Of a stretch of DNA of 64,000 nt, positions 34,042 to 42,881 are shown in pieces; positions within the stretch are counted from its first letter, which is position 1, and every line of letters starts with the position of its first letter. Below the pieces are notes generated by a model. The model ran no database searches. It was not told the origin of the DNA and was given only the letters and a program-made list of their open reading frames with translations. Made by a program: the position numbers and the translations under genes. This stretch comes from Paenibacillus xylanilyticus (GTDB lineage Bacteria; Bacillota; Bacilli; Paenibacillales; Paenibacillaceae): contig NZ_CP044310.1 in assembly GCF_009664365.1 (NCBI RefSeq), forward strand, positions 3,855,001 through 3,919,000, in the 5' to 3' direction.

Positions 34042-34950
34042 TTAAAAATGATCTGTCCCTCCCTCTTTCGCAATGACCTCCCTTGCTGCTTCGAGGAAAG
34101 ATAACAACATGGGTGAGAGCCACTTGTCCTTATGCCATAACATTTGTGTATACACGTGCAAGTCAGCAATTTGCCATGGAAGAACGACCAGTTCCCCCCG
34201 ATCTACTTCCGCTTCCGTTGTTAATTCCGGCAGGAACGCAATACCTATTCCGGCCATGGCACATTGCTTAATCGCTTCAGCATTTTGAAATTCCAAATGT
34301 GTAATGGTATCTATCCCCTTTTTCTCGAATGCCCGGTCAAACATGGTTCGATATGTACAGCCCTTCTCATTGGTCAGGAACACTTGGCCGTGAAAATCTT
34401 CAAGCTTTAATACTGTATACTGCGCAAGTGGATGATCCGGCGCAGCGTAAAAACGGAATGTCTCTTCCACCAACGGTTCCACTGCAAGACCTGTAGATCG
34501 AATGGGTTCGTCCAACATAAAGACCACATCAGCGGTCCCCTCAAAAAGCGTGTGCTTCAGTTGTTGGTTGGGAACGGAGCGAAAAATTAGGCGAACTCCC
34601 GGATGCCTTGAACGAAACAGATGAAAGACCACCGGGAGCCGATACGCACATAGAACCTCATTGGCACTTATGGTTAAAGTTCCGCTTAAATGTTCATCGT
34701 CGTGAACAGCATTTCGGGCTTCATCCAATTTATCCAGAGCACTCTCAATATGAATTAAGAAGCGTTTCCCGGCTCCTGTGAGTACAAGCTGCTTACCCAA
34801 GCGGTCAAAAAGCCGAACACCCAGCTCATCCTCCAAAGCCTTGATCTGCATCGTCACGTTCGAAGGTACATAGCCCATAGATTCGGCTGCCCTGCTGAAA
34901 TTAAGGGTAGATGCGACAGTGCGGAACATATTTAATTGGCGCAATTCCAT
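34042..34950 (-). CDS. LysR-family regulator
   Basis: 302 residues, the usual LysR length. The N-terminal winged helix is MELRQLNMFRTVASTLNFSRAAESMGYVPSNVTMQIKALEDELGVRLFDRLGKQLVLTGAG. The C-terminal co-inducer domain begins near LSGTLTISANEVLCAYRLP. It is divergent from the MetX-like hydrolase gene across 139 bases, the standard layout for LysR control of the neighbour. The co-inducer is unknown. Confidence 0.9.
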   Translation of the reverse strand: MELRQLNMFRTVASTLNFSRAAESMGYVPSNVTMQIKALEDELGVRLFDRLGKQLVLTGAGKRFLIHIESALDKLDEARNAVHDDEHLSGTLTISANEVLCAYRLPVVFHLFRSRHPGVRLIFRSVPNQQLKHTLFEGTADVVFMLDEPIRSTGLAVEPLVEETFRFYAAPDHPLAQYTVLKLEDFHGQVFLTNEKGCTYRTMFDRAFEKKGIDTITHLEFQNAEAIKQCAMAGIGIAFLPELTTEAEVDRGELVVLPWQIADLHVYTQMLWHKDKWLSPMLLSFLEAAREVIAKEGGTDHF

Positions 34951-35089
34951 GTATTTCTCCCCCTATTACTATCAAAAATATTGAACACTATATTAAATTC
35001 TAATCACTTTTAATGAGAGTAACAAGGACCTATACTGGCACAAGAAACACACATTATGATTCATTATATTTGAAAGGAGAAATTAAATA

Positions 35090-36109
35090 ATGGAGTATGA
35101 CATCTTCAAATTGGGTGATGTTACCTTGCAATCCGGTGTGACGTTACCAAATGCTTTTCTTGCTTACAAGACTTACGGTAAATTGAATGAGAAGAAAGAT
35201 AATGTTGTGGTCTATCCTACGGCTTTTGGCGACCAGCATGTACAAAATGAATGGTTGATTGGAAATGGCATGGCACTGGATCCGGAAAAATACTTTATCA
35301 TCGTCCCGAATCTGTTAGGTAACGGATTGTCCTCGTCTCCCAGTAACACACCTCCTCCATTTGATCGGGCGAATTTCCCCAGAGTAACCATCTATGATAA
35401 TGTAGTTCTGCAGCATCGGCTAGTTACCGAACTATTCGGCATACAAAAGATTGCACTCGTTGTAGGGTGGTCCATGGGTGGTATTCAAGCATTCCAGTGG
35501 GGGGCAAGTTATCCCAATATGGTGGAACGCATCGCGCCTTTTGCAGGCGCTGCCAAAACATGGCCTCATACGTTTACGGTGATGGAGGGAGTATGTGCCC
35601 CCCTCCAGTCAGCCGCCCAATTTGATTCGAATCAACTCAATCATTTGACCACTGCAGACATGCGCGGGGCTGGCCGGGTATACGCGGGATGGGGATTTTC
35701 ACAGGCTTTCTATAGAAAGGAACTTTACCGTGAGCTGGGTTTCGATTCTTTGACAGATTTTGTGGCAGGCTTCTGGGAAGAGGTCTTCATGACTATGGAT
35801 CCGCACAATGTCCTCGCCATGTCATGGACAGGCCAACATGCCGATATTAGTGATAATCCCTTCTATAACGGTAATTTCGAGCATGCGTTAAGCAGCATTA
35901 AAGCGCTTGCCTGCATTATGCCAGGTAGCACGGATCTCTTCTGCATGGCGGAAGACAACGCGTATGAGGCTGGCCTTATTCCTAATGCGGTCTATCAACC
36001 GATTCCTTCGATTTGGGGACATTTGGCCGGTCGTGGGATTAACCCTGCGGATAACAAATTTATCGATGACAATCTTAAACGGTTGCTGACGTTAAGTCCA
36101 GGCGGATAA
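35090..36109 (+). CDS. Alpha/beta hydrolase of the homoserine O-acetyltransferase (MetX)-like family
   Basis: 339 residues, ATG with AAAGGAG 11 bases upstream. MetX-like landmarks: LPNAFLAYKTYGKLNEKKDNVVVYPTAF, NLLGNGLSSSPSNTP, and nucleophile elbow VVGWSMGGIQAFQWGASYP (Ser ~131). The late acid and base sit in MPGSTDLFCMAEDN and SIWGHLAG. True MetX proteins act in methionine synthesis, but many in this group are esterases of unknown substrate. Nothing here points to methionine synthesis, so I keep the broad call. Probably controlled by the divergent LysR protein. Confidence 0.82.
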   Translation: MEYDIFKLGDVTLQSGVTLPNAFLAYKTYGKLNEKKDNVVVYPTAFGDQHVQNEWLIGNGMALDPEKYFIIVPNLLGNGLSSSPSNTPPPFDRANFPRVTIYDNVVLQHRLVTELFGIQKIALVVGWSMGGIQAFQWGASYPNMVERIAPFAGAAKTWPHTFTVMEGVCAPLQSAAQFDSNQLNHLTTADMRGAGRVYAGWGFSQAFYRKELYRELGFDSLTDFVAGFWEEVFMTMDPHNVLAMSWTGQHADISDNPFYNGNFEHALSSIKALACIMPGSTDLFCMAEDNAYEAGLIPNAVYQPIPSIWGHLAGRGINPADNKFIDDNLKRLLTLSPGG

Positions 36110-36240
36110 ATACACTCTTTGTTTAATGATATACCTTTTATCGTGATATAACTCCACATGCTAAAACCAACCTCTCCTGACGTCCTGGTCTCATGAACGG
36201 CAAGAGAGGTTAATTTAACGCATTGTGCAGCAATAAAACA

Positions 36241-36294
36241 AAAAGGCCCGAGTATACTGCTTGCTTATTAAGCAGCACTTGGGCTTTAGTTTTG
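36241..36294. terminator. Terminator between hydrolase and ssu-like operon
   Basis: AAAGGCCCGAGT (36242-36253) pairs with the ACTTGGGCTTT segment (36277-36287), with an inner CTGCTT/AAGCAG. Flanked by A's on one side and TAGTTTTG on the other. A second inverted repeat, AACCTCTC/GAGAGGTT, lies just before it (36169-36211). Confidence 0.75.
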
Positions 36295-36389
36295 TTTAAA
36301 TTAGCTCACTAACTGAGGTTCTGAGGCTTTTGTCAGATAATCAGTTGGCTCTTCTATTTATTTTGGTTTTCAAGCATATTAAGAGCGCA

Positions 36390-37748
36390 TCAACGTGATG
36401 GGTTAGCGGCATCTTGCTGTTTATGGTTAACGATAACGGATGGCTCTATAAGTCCAAGATGCTCTCGTAACGTCATACCCTCGTATTCTTCACGGAATAG
36501 GCCGCGCTTCTGAAGCTCAGGAATGACATGCTGGACGAATTCTTCGAGATCCCCTGGCAGAACGGGTGGCATGATATTGAAACCATCGCACCCATATCCA
36601 TGAAACCACTCTTCCATAAGGTTGGTAAGCTGCTCTGGGGTTCCCACAAATTGCATATGACCACGAGCACCGAGAAGCCTTCGCCCTAGCTCGGTAATGG
36701 ACAACCGCTCTTTGCGTGCCAGGTCCATAATGAGCTGGACACGGCTTTTCATACCATTACTTGCTTCCACCGGATCCGGTATGTCAGGTAACGGACCATC
36801 GGCAGGATATCCGCTGAGGTCTGTCTGAAGCATGCCGGATACCATCATCACAGCCTCCTGCGGGTCAATGAGGTCAAGCAGCTGTCGTTCCTTACGACGG
36901 GCTTCCTCCACAGTTGAACCGAGGATGGGTGATAGTCCTGGCATGATGAGCAAGCTGCCACGCTCACGGCCCACGGCCAGAAGTTTTTCGTTCACCTTCC
37001 GATAAAAATCCTGCGCAGCTTCGAGTGACGACTGAGCCGTGAAGATGACCTCGCCGACTTTTGCAGCGAAATCCTGGCCTGGCTCCGATGAACCCGCCTG
37101 AATAAGGACCGGATATCCTTGTGGTGGACGTGGCACGTTCAAAAGACCATGCGTGGAATACCATTGGCCTTGATATTCAGCAATGCGCAGCTTGGATTCA
37201 TCGACGAACGTACCCGATTCCCGATCCATAACGAATGAATCTTGGGGCCAGCTATCCCATAATGCCGTAACAACATCAACGAATTCCTGCGCCATCTCAT
37301 ATCGTGTTGCATGCTCAGGATGCTTGTCTCTACCAAAGTTCCGGGCTTCCGTATCGACTTGAGATGTCACTATATTCCAGCCTGTCCGTCCTCCGCTGAT
37401 GTGATCAAGCGTAGCCAGACGGCGTGCCGCATTGAATGGTTCGTTATACGTTGTTGACAGCGTTGCTGTTAACCCGATTTTCTCAGTCACCGTGGACAGA
37501 GCGGAGAGAAGCGAAATCGGGTCCAACATACCTGCAGCAGCCCGGCTAGGGTATATTAAATGCAATAAGTCCGCAAAAAAAATCATATCGAACTTTCCCC
37601 GCTCAGCGGTCTGAGCAATTCGTTTATACCATTCGATATCAAACATCTTCTCTACACCCGATTCCGGATGACGCCATCCCGCGTGATGATGTCCGGTAAA
37701 ATATATGAACGCACCAAGATGAAGCTGACCCTGTCGTTTATTCATCAT
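36390..37748 (-). CDS. Flavin-dependent monooxygenase of the NtaA/SnaA/DszA (bacterial luciferase-like) family
   Basis: 452 residues from the ATG at 37748 (MMNKRQGQLHLGAF) with GAGAGG 6 bases upstream. Family segments: FIYFTGHHHAGWRHP, YKRIAQTAERGKFDMIFFADLLHL, NEPFNAARRLATLDHISGGRTGWNIVTS, YPVLIQAGSSEPGQDFAAKVGEVIFTAQ and GCDGFNIMPPVLPGDLEEFVQHVIPELQKRGLFR. It uses FMNH2 from a separate reductase and O2 to cleave C-S or C-N bonds. As last gene of a sulfonate-type ABC operon it probably releases sulfur from an imported organosulfur compound. The usual SsuD and a flavin reductase are not in the cluster. Confidence 0.88.
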   Translation of the reverse strand: MMNKRQGQLHLGAFIYFTGHHHAGWRHPESGVEKMFDIEWYKRIAQTAERGKFDMIFFADLLHLIYPSRAAAGMLDPISLLSALSTVTEKIGLTATLSTTYNEPFNAARRLATLDHISGGRTGWNIVTSQVDTEARNFGRDKHPEHATRYEMAQEFVDVVTALWDSWPQDSFVMDRESGTFVDESKLRIAEYQGQWYSTHGLLNVPRPPQGYPVLIQAGSSEPGQDFAAKVGEVIFTAQSSLEAAQDFYRKVNEKLLAVGRERGSLLIMPGLSPILGSTVEEARRKERQLLDLIDPQEAVMMVSGMLQTDLSGYPADGPLPDIPDPVEASNGMKSRVQLIMDLARKERLSITELGRRLLGARGHMQFVGTPEQLTNLMEEWFHGYGCDGFNIMPPVLPGDLEEFVQHVIPELQKRGLFREEYEGMTLREHLGLIEPSVIVNHKQQDAANPSR

Positions 37749-37821
37749 ACCGTCCCTCTCTTCCATACTTCAAAGATCTCTAATTATTTTGAAATCTGAC
37801 CATTTACCTGATTTTCTATAA

Positions 37822-38655
37822 TCAACCTTTGTAGGTGTTACTCCATCGCAAGAATCTTTTTTCGGCCAGTCTAACGACTGAATCCGATAGTTTACCAACC
37901 AACGCAAACAGAATAATTCCAACAAAAACGATATCCGTCTGTGCATAAACGCGTGCATCTTGAATCATATAACCCACTCCTGCGTTTGCACCCATCATTT
38001 CTGCGACAGCAAGCAGCAGCCAGGAAGCCCCTACGGATAACCTGATGCCAAGCAGGATGTTCGGCAACGCCGAAGGGATAATCAGTTTCGTTAACAGCAT
38101 GAACTTGGAGTATTGTAAAATACGGGTAACCTCATAAAGGTTACGGTCAGCACTACGTACACCTAGATGCGTATGGAAATAAAGCGGGAAAAACGATCCG
38201 AGTGCGATCAGCAGTATTTTGGATAATTCTCCGACTCCGAACCACAGAATGAACAGCGGAATGACCGCAAGCAACGGAACCGTCCGCAGCATTTGGATTG
38301 TTGGATCAAGTGTTTGTTCAGCCCACTTGCCCAAGCCGGTGAATACCCCTAGCAGCAATCCTGTTGCCGCTCCAAGTAGAAATCCTCCACCCGCACGAAT
38401 AATGCTCGCAGCCAGATGTTCCGTCATATCTCCATTGGTGCACAGATGCCAGAAGGTTAGAGCAATCCGAGACGGAGCTGGCAATACCGAGTCGGATAAC
38501 AGCTCAAGAGCAGATGCTGATTCCCATAACACGATTACAATGACAGGCAGCATCCACCCATGCAACCAGCTCGGCAATCTCCACGGGGACCTTCTTCCAA
38601 ACGCTGGTTGCTTCTCGTTTGTCTTAGCGTTTAATGACACATCGTTCGTACGCAT
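37822..38655 (-). CDS. Sulfonate-type ABC permease (SsuC-like), copy 1
   Basis: 277 residues from the ATG at 38655; a TTG two codons earlier also fits the AGGGGG site. About six membrane segments. The inner-membrane-component motif FFPLYFHTHLGVRSADRNLYEVTRIL matches the EAA loop of SsuC/TauC permeases. It follows the second permease by six bases. It is similar to that neighbour (shared PLFILWFGxGExSKILLIAxGxFFPLY pattern), so the channel is probably a heterodimer of the two. Confidence 0.9.
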   Translation of the reverse strand: MRTNDVSLNAKTNEKQPAFGRRSPWRLPSWLHGWMLPVIVIVLWESASALELLSDSVLPAPSRIALTFWHLCTNGDMTEHLAASIIRAGGGFLLGAATGLLLGVFTGLGKWAEQTLDPTIQMLRTVPLLAVIPLFILWFGVGELSKILLIALGSFFPLYFHTHLGVRSADRNLYEVTRILQYSKFMLLTKLIIPSALPNILLGIRLSVGASWLLLAVAEMMGANAGVGYMIQDARVYAQTDIVFVGIILFALVGKLSDSVVRLAEKRFLRWSNTYKG

Positions 38656-38661
38656 GATCAA

Positions 38662-39459
38662 TTATCCCCCTCCCTCCAAGGAATCCTGCCAACGCAATAA
38701 TTTCTTCTCCACCAGCCTTACCAGTGAATCCGTTACCTTGCCAACAACCGCAAAGACGATTATGCCAACGAAAATGACTGACGTTAGTGAGAAGGATCGT
38801 GCATCGTTAATAATGTAGCCGATTCCAGAACTTGAACCCATCATTTCCGCGACAACGAGGCCGAGCCAGCTTACGGCAATGGACAATCGAACCCCGAGGA
38901 ATAATGAAGGAAGAGAAGCAGGGATAATCAGTTTAGTAATGGTCTGAAATCTAGTGAATTCCAATACGCGTGCTACTTCAAACAAATGGCGATCTACTGA
39001 ACGAACACCTAAAAAGGCATTAACGTATAAAGGAAAAAAAGCACCCTTAGCGATAAGCAAAATCTTCGATGTTTCGCCAAATCCAAACCACAGAATAAAC
39101 AATGGAGCAACAGCCAAGTGAGGTAGTGTTCGAAGTAATTGAAGCGATGGATCGAGCAACCGTTCAACCTTTATAGAAAATCCGACCCATAATCCAGCAG
39201 CCAATCCCAGCCCGCCACCAATCAAAAATCCGAGTGCTGCTCTACCCGTCGAGATGCGCAAATTTGACAGCAGTTCTCCTGAGGAGATCATCCTACCAAA
39301 TTCAGTCAAAATGTCTTTGGGAGGCGGGACTAACACCGCATTTACCCATCCATTGGAGGATGCCATCTGCCATATAATTAATACTGCTGCCGGAACCATC
39401 ATCCCAATCAGGAAATGAATAGTCCGAAGAACAAACCTCTTTTCCGATATATGCTGCAT
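38662..39459 (-). CDS. Sulfonate-type ABC permease (SsuC-like), copy 2
   Basis: 265 residues, ATG with AGAGGTG 6 bases upstream. Six membrane segments. EAA-loop region FFPLYVNAFLGVRSVDRHLFEVARVLEFTRFQTITKLIIPASLPSLFLGVRLSIAVSWLGLVVAEM. It lies 15 bases after the binding-protein gene and is a tandem paralog of the following permease gene. Part of the importer with the ATPase and binding protein upstream. Confidence 0.9.
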   Translation of the reverse strand: MQHISEKRFVLRTIHFLIGMMVPAAVLIIWQMASSNGWVNAVLVPPPKDILTEFGRMISSGELLSNLRISTGRAALGFLIGGGLGLAAGLWVGFSIKVERLLDPSLQLLRTLPHLAVAPLFILWFGFGETSKILLIAKGAFFPLYVNAFLGVRSVDRHLFEVARVLEFTRFQTITKLIIPASLPSLFLGVRLSIAVSWLGLVVAEMMGSSSGIGYIINDARSFSLTSVIFVGIIVFAVVGKVTDSLVRLVEKKLLRWQDSLEGGG

Positions 39460-39474
39460 AACCGCACCTCTACT

Positions 39475-40533
39475 TTATTTAAGTGCTTCCTCAATGTACT
39501 GGTTGTCAAACACGTCAGCGACGTTAATTCGCTTGCGGATAGTACCTAGTTCGAATTGGAAATCCGCCGTATTCTGCTGACTCGCTATGATATCGTCACT
39601 GACCGGAATGTTAATCATTGCTGCACGCGATTGCATACCTTGTACCAATTCAATCGGAATGTTCCGTTCATCGGCATAGCGCTGGAAGGCTTCCTCCTGG
39701 TTCGTTGCTTCCCACTGGCGCGCCTGCTCAAATATCTTTAAATATAGGGTAACAAGTTCCGGATACTCATTTGCAAAATCTGAGCGAACCAATTGAAACG
39801 ACGGTGACAGTACACCCTCGGTCTCCCCATCAGCAAGTACCCGCCCTTTGCCGCTAAGTGTATTCAGGGTAATATAGGGATCCCAGACGGCCCAGGCATC
39901 CACTTTTCCGCTTTCGAATGAAGGCTGCGTTTCATCAGGTTGTAATTGAATTTCTTGAATATCGGATTTTGCCAAGCCGGCCTTCACGAGTACTTGATAC
40001 AGGAAGTTGTAGGCGTTGCTGCCCTTGGTAACAGCGACCTTCTTACCCTTCAAATCGGCAATGGTTTGGATGAGACTATCGGTCGGCACAATGATTGCGA
40101 CATTGTTCTTGCCATCAAGAACCTGTGAGATGATTTTGAAGTCAATGCCGGCTGCCTGTGCCGATATTGGCGGCATATTGCCCATGCCAGCAAAGTCCAA
40201 GTGATTGGATGCCATAGCTTCTACCATCGGAGGACCGCTCTGAAACTCCACCCACTCCACTTTTGCCCCCACTTCTCCAAATGCTTCTTCGAACCACTTC
40301 TGTTCTTGTGCTTTGCCAAACAAACCGCCCTTGCCTTGCACCCCAATTTTCACCTTGACATCCTCATAAGATGCCTTTGAATCCAAATTGCCTTCTTTCG
40401 TTGACGTGCCTGCAGTTTGTCCAGGGCTCGCATCCTTCTCTCCATTGCCAGCATTGTTGCTAGCATTGCTGCATCCCGCAACAATCAGAATCAGGACTAT
40501 TAATACTGTAATCAAGCCATATCTATTACTCAT
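39475..40533 (-). CDS. Sulfonate/organosulfur ABC substrate-binding lipoprotein (SsuA-like)
   Basis: 352 residues, ATG with AAAGGGG upstream. The lipoprotein signal ends at LIVAGC. The mature chain has the NMT1/SsuA pattern: KIGVQGKGGLFGKAQEQKWFEEAFGEVGAKVEWVEFQSGPPMVEAMASNHLDFAGMGNMPPISAQAAGIDFKIIS, then DLKGKKVAVTKGSNAYNFLYQVL and SGKVDAWAVWDPY. It binds the substrate outside the cell. The ligand class (aliphatic sulfonate or a related sulfur compound) is inferred from the family and the downstream monooxygenase. Confidence 0.9.
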   Translation of the reverse strand: MSNRYGLITVLIVLILIVAGCSNASNNAGNGEKDASPGQTAGTSTKEGNLDSKASYEDVKVKIGVQGKGGLFGKAQEQKWFEEAFGEVGAKVEWVEFQSGPPMVEAMASNHLDFAGMGNMPPISAQAAGIDFKIISQVLDGKNNVAIIVPTDSLIQTIADLKGKKVAVTKGSNAYNFLYQVLVKAGLAKSDIQEIQLQPDETQPSFESGKVDAWAVWDPYITLNTLSGKGRVLADGETEGVLSPSFQLVRSDFANEYPELVTLYLKIFEQARQWEATNQEEAFQRYADERNIPIELVQGMQSRAAMINIPVSDDIIASQQNTADFQFELGTIRKRINVADVFDNQYIEEALK

Positions 40534-40582
40534 CTATTCGCATCCCCTTTATGAACACATAATTGTTGATAATGCAGTTCTA

Positions 40583-41350
40583 TTAAATACCGGCGCCCTC
40601 ATCAATAAGGGGAGGATGCTCCACTTTTTCAAACTCACGTAGAACCCGGGAACGAAGCTCCTGAAATGAACCTCCGCTTCGCTTACGTTGATAGGGAAGG
40701 TCTACGTTCATCACATTGCGAATATGACCTGGACGAGGGTTCATGATAACGACTTTCTCTCCAAGAAATACCGCCTCGTCTAAGTCATGCGTAACAAATA
40801 ACATGGTCGTCCGGATGCTCTGCCAGATGTCCAGCAGGGCTTCTTGCATATGTGTGCGTGTGAAGGCATCCAGAGCTCCAAAGGGCTCATCGAGCAGCAG
40901 AATCTCTGGTTTGCGCAGCAGAGCTCTAGCAATGGCAACCCTCTGGGCCATTCCTCCAGACAGTTCCTTCGGGTACGCTTTCTCGAATCCTTTTAGACGA
41001 ACCAATTCAATCAGCTCTTGGACTTGATAGCGAACCTCTGCATTACTAAGCGAAAGGTTAGCAGCGATATTCTTCTCAACCGTCATCCACGGGAACAAAC
41101 GTGGCTCCTGGAATATAAAACCTTTATCAACACTTGGTCCCGTAATTGCCTTCCCGCTCAGCTCCACCTTGCCTTCATATGTCGTATCGAGTCCGGCAAC
41201 GATCTTGAGCAATGTACTTTTGCCGCAGCCGCTTGGTCCGATAAAAGTGATAAATTGTCCCCGTTCAACCTGCAAACGTATATTGCTTAGTGCCACAATG
41301 GGCCCTGTAGGAGCAGAGAACGTTTTGTTCAACCGCTCGATAGTCAACAT
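40583..41350 (-). CDS. Sulfonate-type ABC ATPase (SsuB-like)
   Basis: 255 residues, ATG with GGAGG 9 bases upstream. Motifs: Walker [10 protein letters not shown] (~38), Q-loop FQEPRLFPW, signature [15 protein letters not shown] (~128), Walker [13 protein letters not shown] and H-loop [14 protein letters not shown]. It powers the importer made with the two permeases. First gene of the operon; a strong promoter with a TetR-type operator lies 130-190 bases upstream. Confidence 0.93.
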   Translation of the reverse strand: MLTIERLNKTFSAPTGPIVALSNIRLQVERGQFITFIGPSGCGKSTLLKIVAGLDTTYEGKVELSGKAITGPSVDKGFIFQEPRLFPWMTVEKNIAANLSLSNAEVRYQVQELIELVRLKGFEKAYPKELSGGMAQRVAIARALLRKPEILLLDEPFGALDAFTRTHMQEALLDIWQSIRTTMLFVTHDLDEAVFLGEKVVIMNPRPGHIRNVMNVDLPYQRKRSGGSFQELRSRVLREFEKVEHPPLIDEGAGI

Positions 41351-41480
41351 TGCATGTTACCTCCAATTTAAAATAATTTATCATATCAACTTACTTGGTT
41401 TTATGGTCATAAAAAAAGGCCTTCTGCATTTAAATCTCTACCCTTTGAACGATCTCTGGCTGTCCAGTTGATCCTCGTTC

Positions 41481-41506
41481 ACAAACCGAATGTTCACTCG
41501 GTTTGT
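41481..41506. promoter_or_regulatory. TetR-type operator at the ssu-like promoter
   Basis: ACAAACCGA (41481-41489) and TCGGTTTGT (41498-41506) are perfect 9-base inverted arms with an 8-base spacer. The site begins 7 bases after the -10 element, so it covers the transcription start. Confidence 0.8.
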
Positions 41507-41513
41507 TGGAGAA

Positions 41514-41543
41514 ATTGTAGCAGTGGCCTAACTCTCTTGTCAA
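41514..41543 (-). promoter_or_regulatory. SigmaA-type promoter of the ssu-like operon
   Basis: On the minus strand a consensus -35 TTGACA (41538-41543), 18 bases, and -10 TACAAT (41514-41519). It drives the ATPase gene that starts at 41350. Confidence 0.8.
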
Positions 41544-41628
41544 TCATTTCTTTCAATGTTGCTTAAAATTCAATCTTTCTTTCTTGCTTGTTTTTCTTAA
41601 TAGATGTACCTGACCAATTGCAACCCCA

Positions 41629-42234
41629 TTAATCGATGTGTCTTGCAGCAAATAATGAGACAATCGATTTTGCCTGCGCACGGATCGGTACTTCAGCACC
41701 TGGCATTTTCTGCAGCGTCAGCCCTTGAATTAAACTCACAAAATAATAGGCAAGCTCCACGGGAACACCACCTACAATCAATCCTTCCTGCTGCCCCTGC
41801 TCCATAATGCTGGCTACAGGACCAAGGTTATTCGTAAATCGTTCTGTAACTTCTCGCCGAATTTCTTCGGAGGAGCTTTCCGAAAGACGTGCCGTATGGA
41901 TAAGGATCGTATATGCCCAATTGTTTTCTAATGCTAGCCATGACTCAGACAGAAGTAAAAGCTTGCTCAAAGCATCGCCTGGTTGCTCGGCAAGTTGGGA
42001 GACATGTTCGCCGTAACGGGTCTGGCCTCTTCTCAGAAGTTCGCTGATAATCTCATCTTTGGATTTGAAGTAATGATACATATTGCCAATACTCATTCCC
42101 GAAGCCGTTGCGATATGGTTGATGCTTACTGAACCGATTCCTTTAAGTGCGATAATCTCCAATGCGGAATCAAGGATGTGGTTGATCCTTTTTTCCCGTT
42201 GCTGGAGATCTTTTTCTATGTTTCTTGGTGACAT
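41629..42234 (-). CDS. TetR-family regulator, probable repressor of ssu-like operon
   Basis: 201 residues, ATG with AAAGGGG 10 bases upstream. The helix-turn-helix is VSINHIATASGMSIGNMYHYFKSKDEIISELLRRG (~36-70). The C-terminal ligand domain is divergent. It lies upstream of the ssu-like operon on the same strand, and the palindrome in that operon's promoter lies ~120 bases past its stop. No clear terminator separates them. The natural inducer is unknown, perhaps an imported sulfonate. Confidence 0.85.
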   Translation of the reverse strand: MSPRNIEKDLQQREKRINHILDSALEIIALKGIGSVSINHIATASGMSIGNMYHYFKSKDEIISELLRRGQTRYGEHVSQLAEQPGDALSKLLLLSESWLALENNWAYTILIHTARLSESSSEEIRREVTERFTNNLGPVASIMEQGQQEGLIVGGVPVELAYYFVSLIQGLTLQKMPGAEVPIRAQAKSIVSLFAARHID

Positions 42235-42284
42235 TACCGCGCATCCCCTTTCTGCCTTTCATTATAGCATAGCCATCTTGTAGG

Positions 42285-42487
42285 CTTGATGTTCACAGAA
42301 ACACATCAACGTCTCTATTCTGTACGGCCTGGAAACCACGACTACCTCTAACGCAGGATTCCTCGTTGGTCTGACAGTTTTTCGTTCCCTTGATGAGTGT
42401 CAGTTTTTTCGAAACAAGCTGGATCCATAATCAAGTTAAGGTCGTCGAAATCAAGCCCTATCGGTTTGATTTCACGACCTTTTTTTG
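42285..42487 (+). ncRNA. Candidate small RNA locus ending in two tandem terminators
   Basis: No protein-coding frame is credible in 42235-42585. On the plus strand a weak stem ACCACGA...TCGTTGGT (~42333-42369) is followed by two terminator-like hairpins. The first pairs CTGACA with TGTCAG near 42371-42406 and has a TTTTTT run. The second pairs AGGTCGTCGAAATCAA with TTGATTTCACGACCT (~42439-42480) and has seven T's. Two plus-strand terminators with no plus-strand gene before them imply an unseen transcript. No known RNA family recognised. Confidence 0.35.
42438..42487 (+). terminator. Strong plus-strand terminator upstream of the 33-residue protein
   Basis: A ~15-bp stem (AAGGTCGT...ACGACCTT with an inner AAATCAA/TTGATTT) closes with TTTTTTT. 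It lies ahead of the promoter of the small membrane protein, so it ends something upstream. Confidence 0.75.
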
Positions 42488-42518
42488 TACCCATTTGATT
42501 CAATGAAACTTCCTCTAA

Positions 42519-42546
42519 TTGTTCTATCTTTTTCCTGTGTTATAAT
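42519..42546 (+). promoter_or_regulatory. Promoter of small membrane protein gene
   Basis: TTGTTC (42519-42524), 16 bases, TATAAT (42541-42546), 40 bases before the start codon. Confidence 0.65.
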
Positions 42547-42585
42547 AAAACATAAACCTATTTTGGGTAATTCTAGGAGGTTCCA

Positions 42586-42687
42586 ATGTTGCAAAGTATT
42601 AGTATCCCAGGCTTAATCATTCTCTTCCTAGTCATTTTATTAATCATATGGCTCGTTCGTAAACTAATAGCATCCTTACGCCGTTAG
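42586..42687 (+). CDS. 33-residue single-pass membrane protein
   Basis: ATG with AGGAGG 5 bases upstream and a good promoter. The product has a short polar N-terminus (MLQSISIPG), one strongly hydrophobic segment (LIILFLVILLIIWLV) and a basic tail ending in RR. The N-terminus is loosely TatA-like, but the amphipathic helix is missing. I do not recognise a family. Small hydrophobic proteins of this kind can be membrane-protein partners or toxin-like peptides; nothing here decides. The tandem terminators upstream isolate it. Confidence 0.65.
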   Translation: MLQSISIPGLIILFLVILLIIWLVRKLIASLRR

Positions 42688-42735
42688 GTACGTGTTTTTT
42701 TCCTCGGACCTTGACACCTTCTTATCGCCTCAAAA

Positions 42736-42759
42736 CAAAAAGCCGCTACGTAGCGACTT
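42736..42759 (-). terminator. Second minus-strand terminator downstream of the 42-residue protein gene
   Basis: GCCGCT (42742-42747) and AGCGAC (42752-42757) form a stem with one wobble pair. An A-run at 42736-42741 gives U's on the minus strand. Its sequence repeats that at 4560-4584. Confidence 0.55.
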
Positions 42760-42841
42760 CAACTTCAAACGCACTTCTATATCCCATTCTAGATCGACAT
42801 AGTAAACCATGAATCAGTCTTCTACAGTTTGATGTTATATT

Positions 42842-42877
42842 AAAAAATGACTGCCGGACAGGTTGTCCGGCAGTCAT
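42842..42877 (-). terminator. Strong terminator of the 42-residue protein gene
   Basis: A perfect 13-base stem (42848-42860 with 42864-42876) around a 3-base loop. Six A's at 42842-42847 form the U-tract on the minus strand. Confidence 0.88.
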
Positions 42878-42881
42878 TCGC

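Noticed and set aside
35090..36109. Calling the MetX-like protein homoserine O-acetyltransferase (metX)
   Set aside because: The fold and elbow fit the family, but no methionine gene is nearby and many such homologs are esterases of unknown role.
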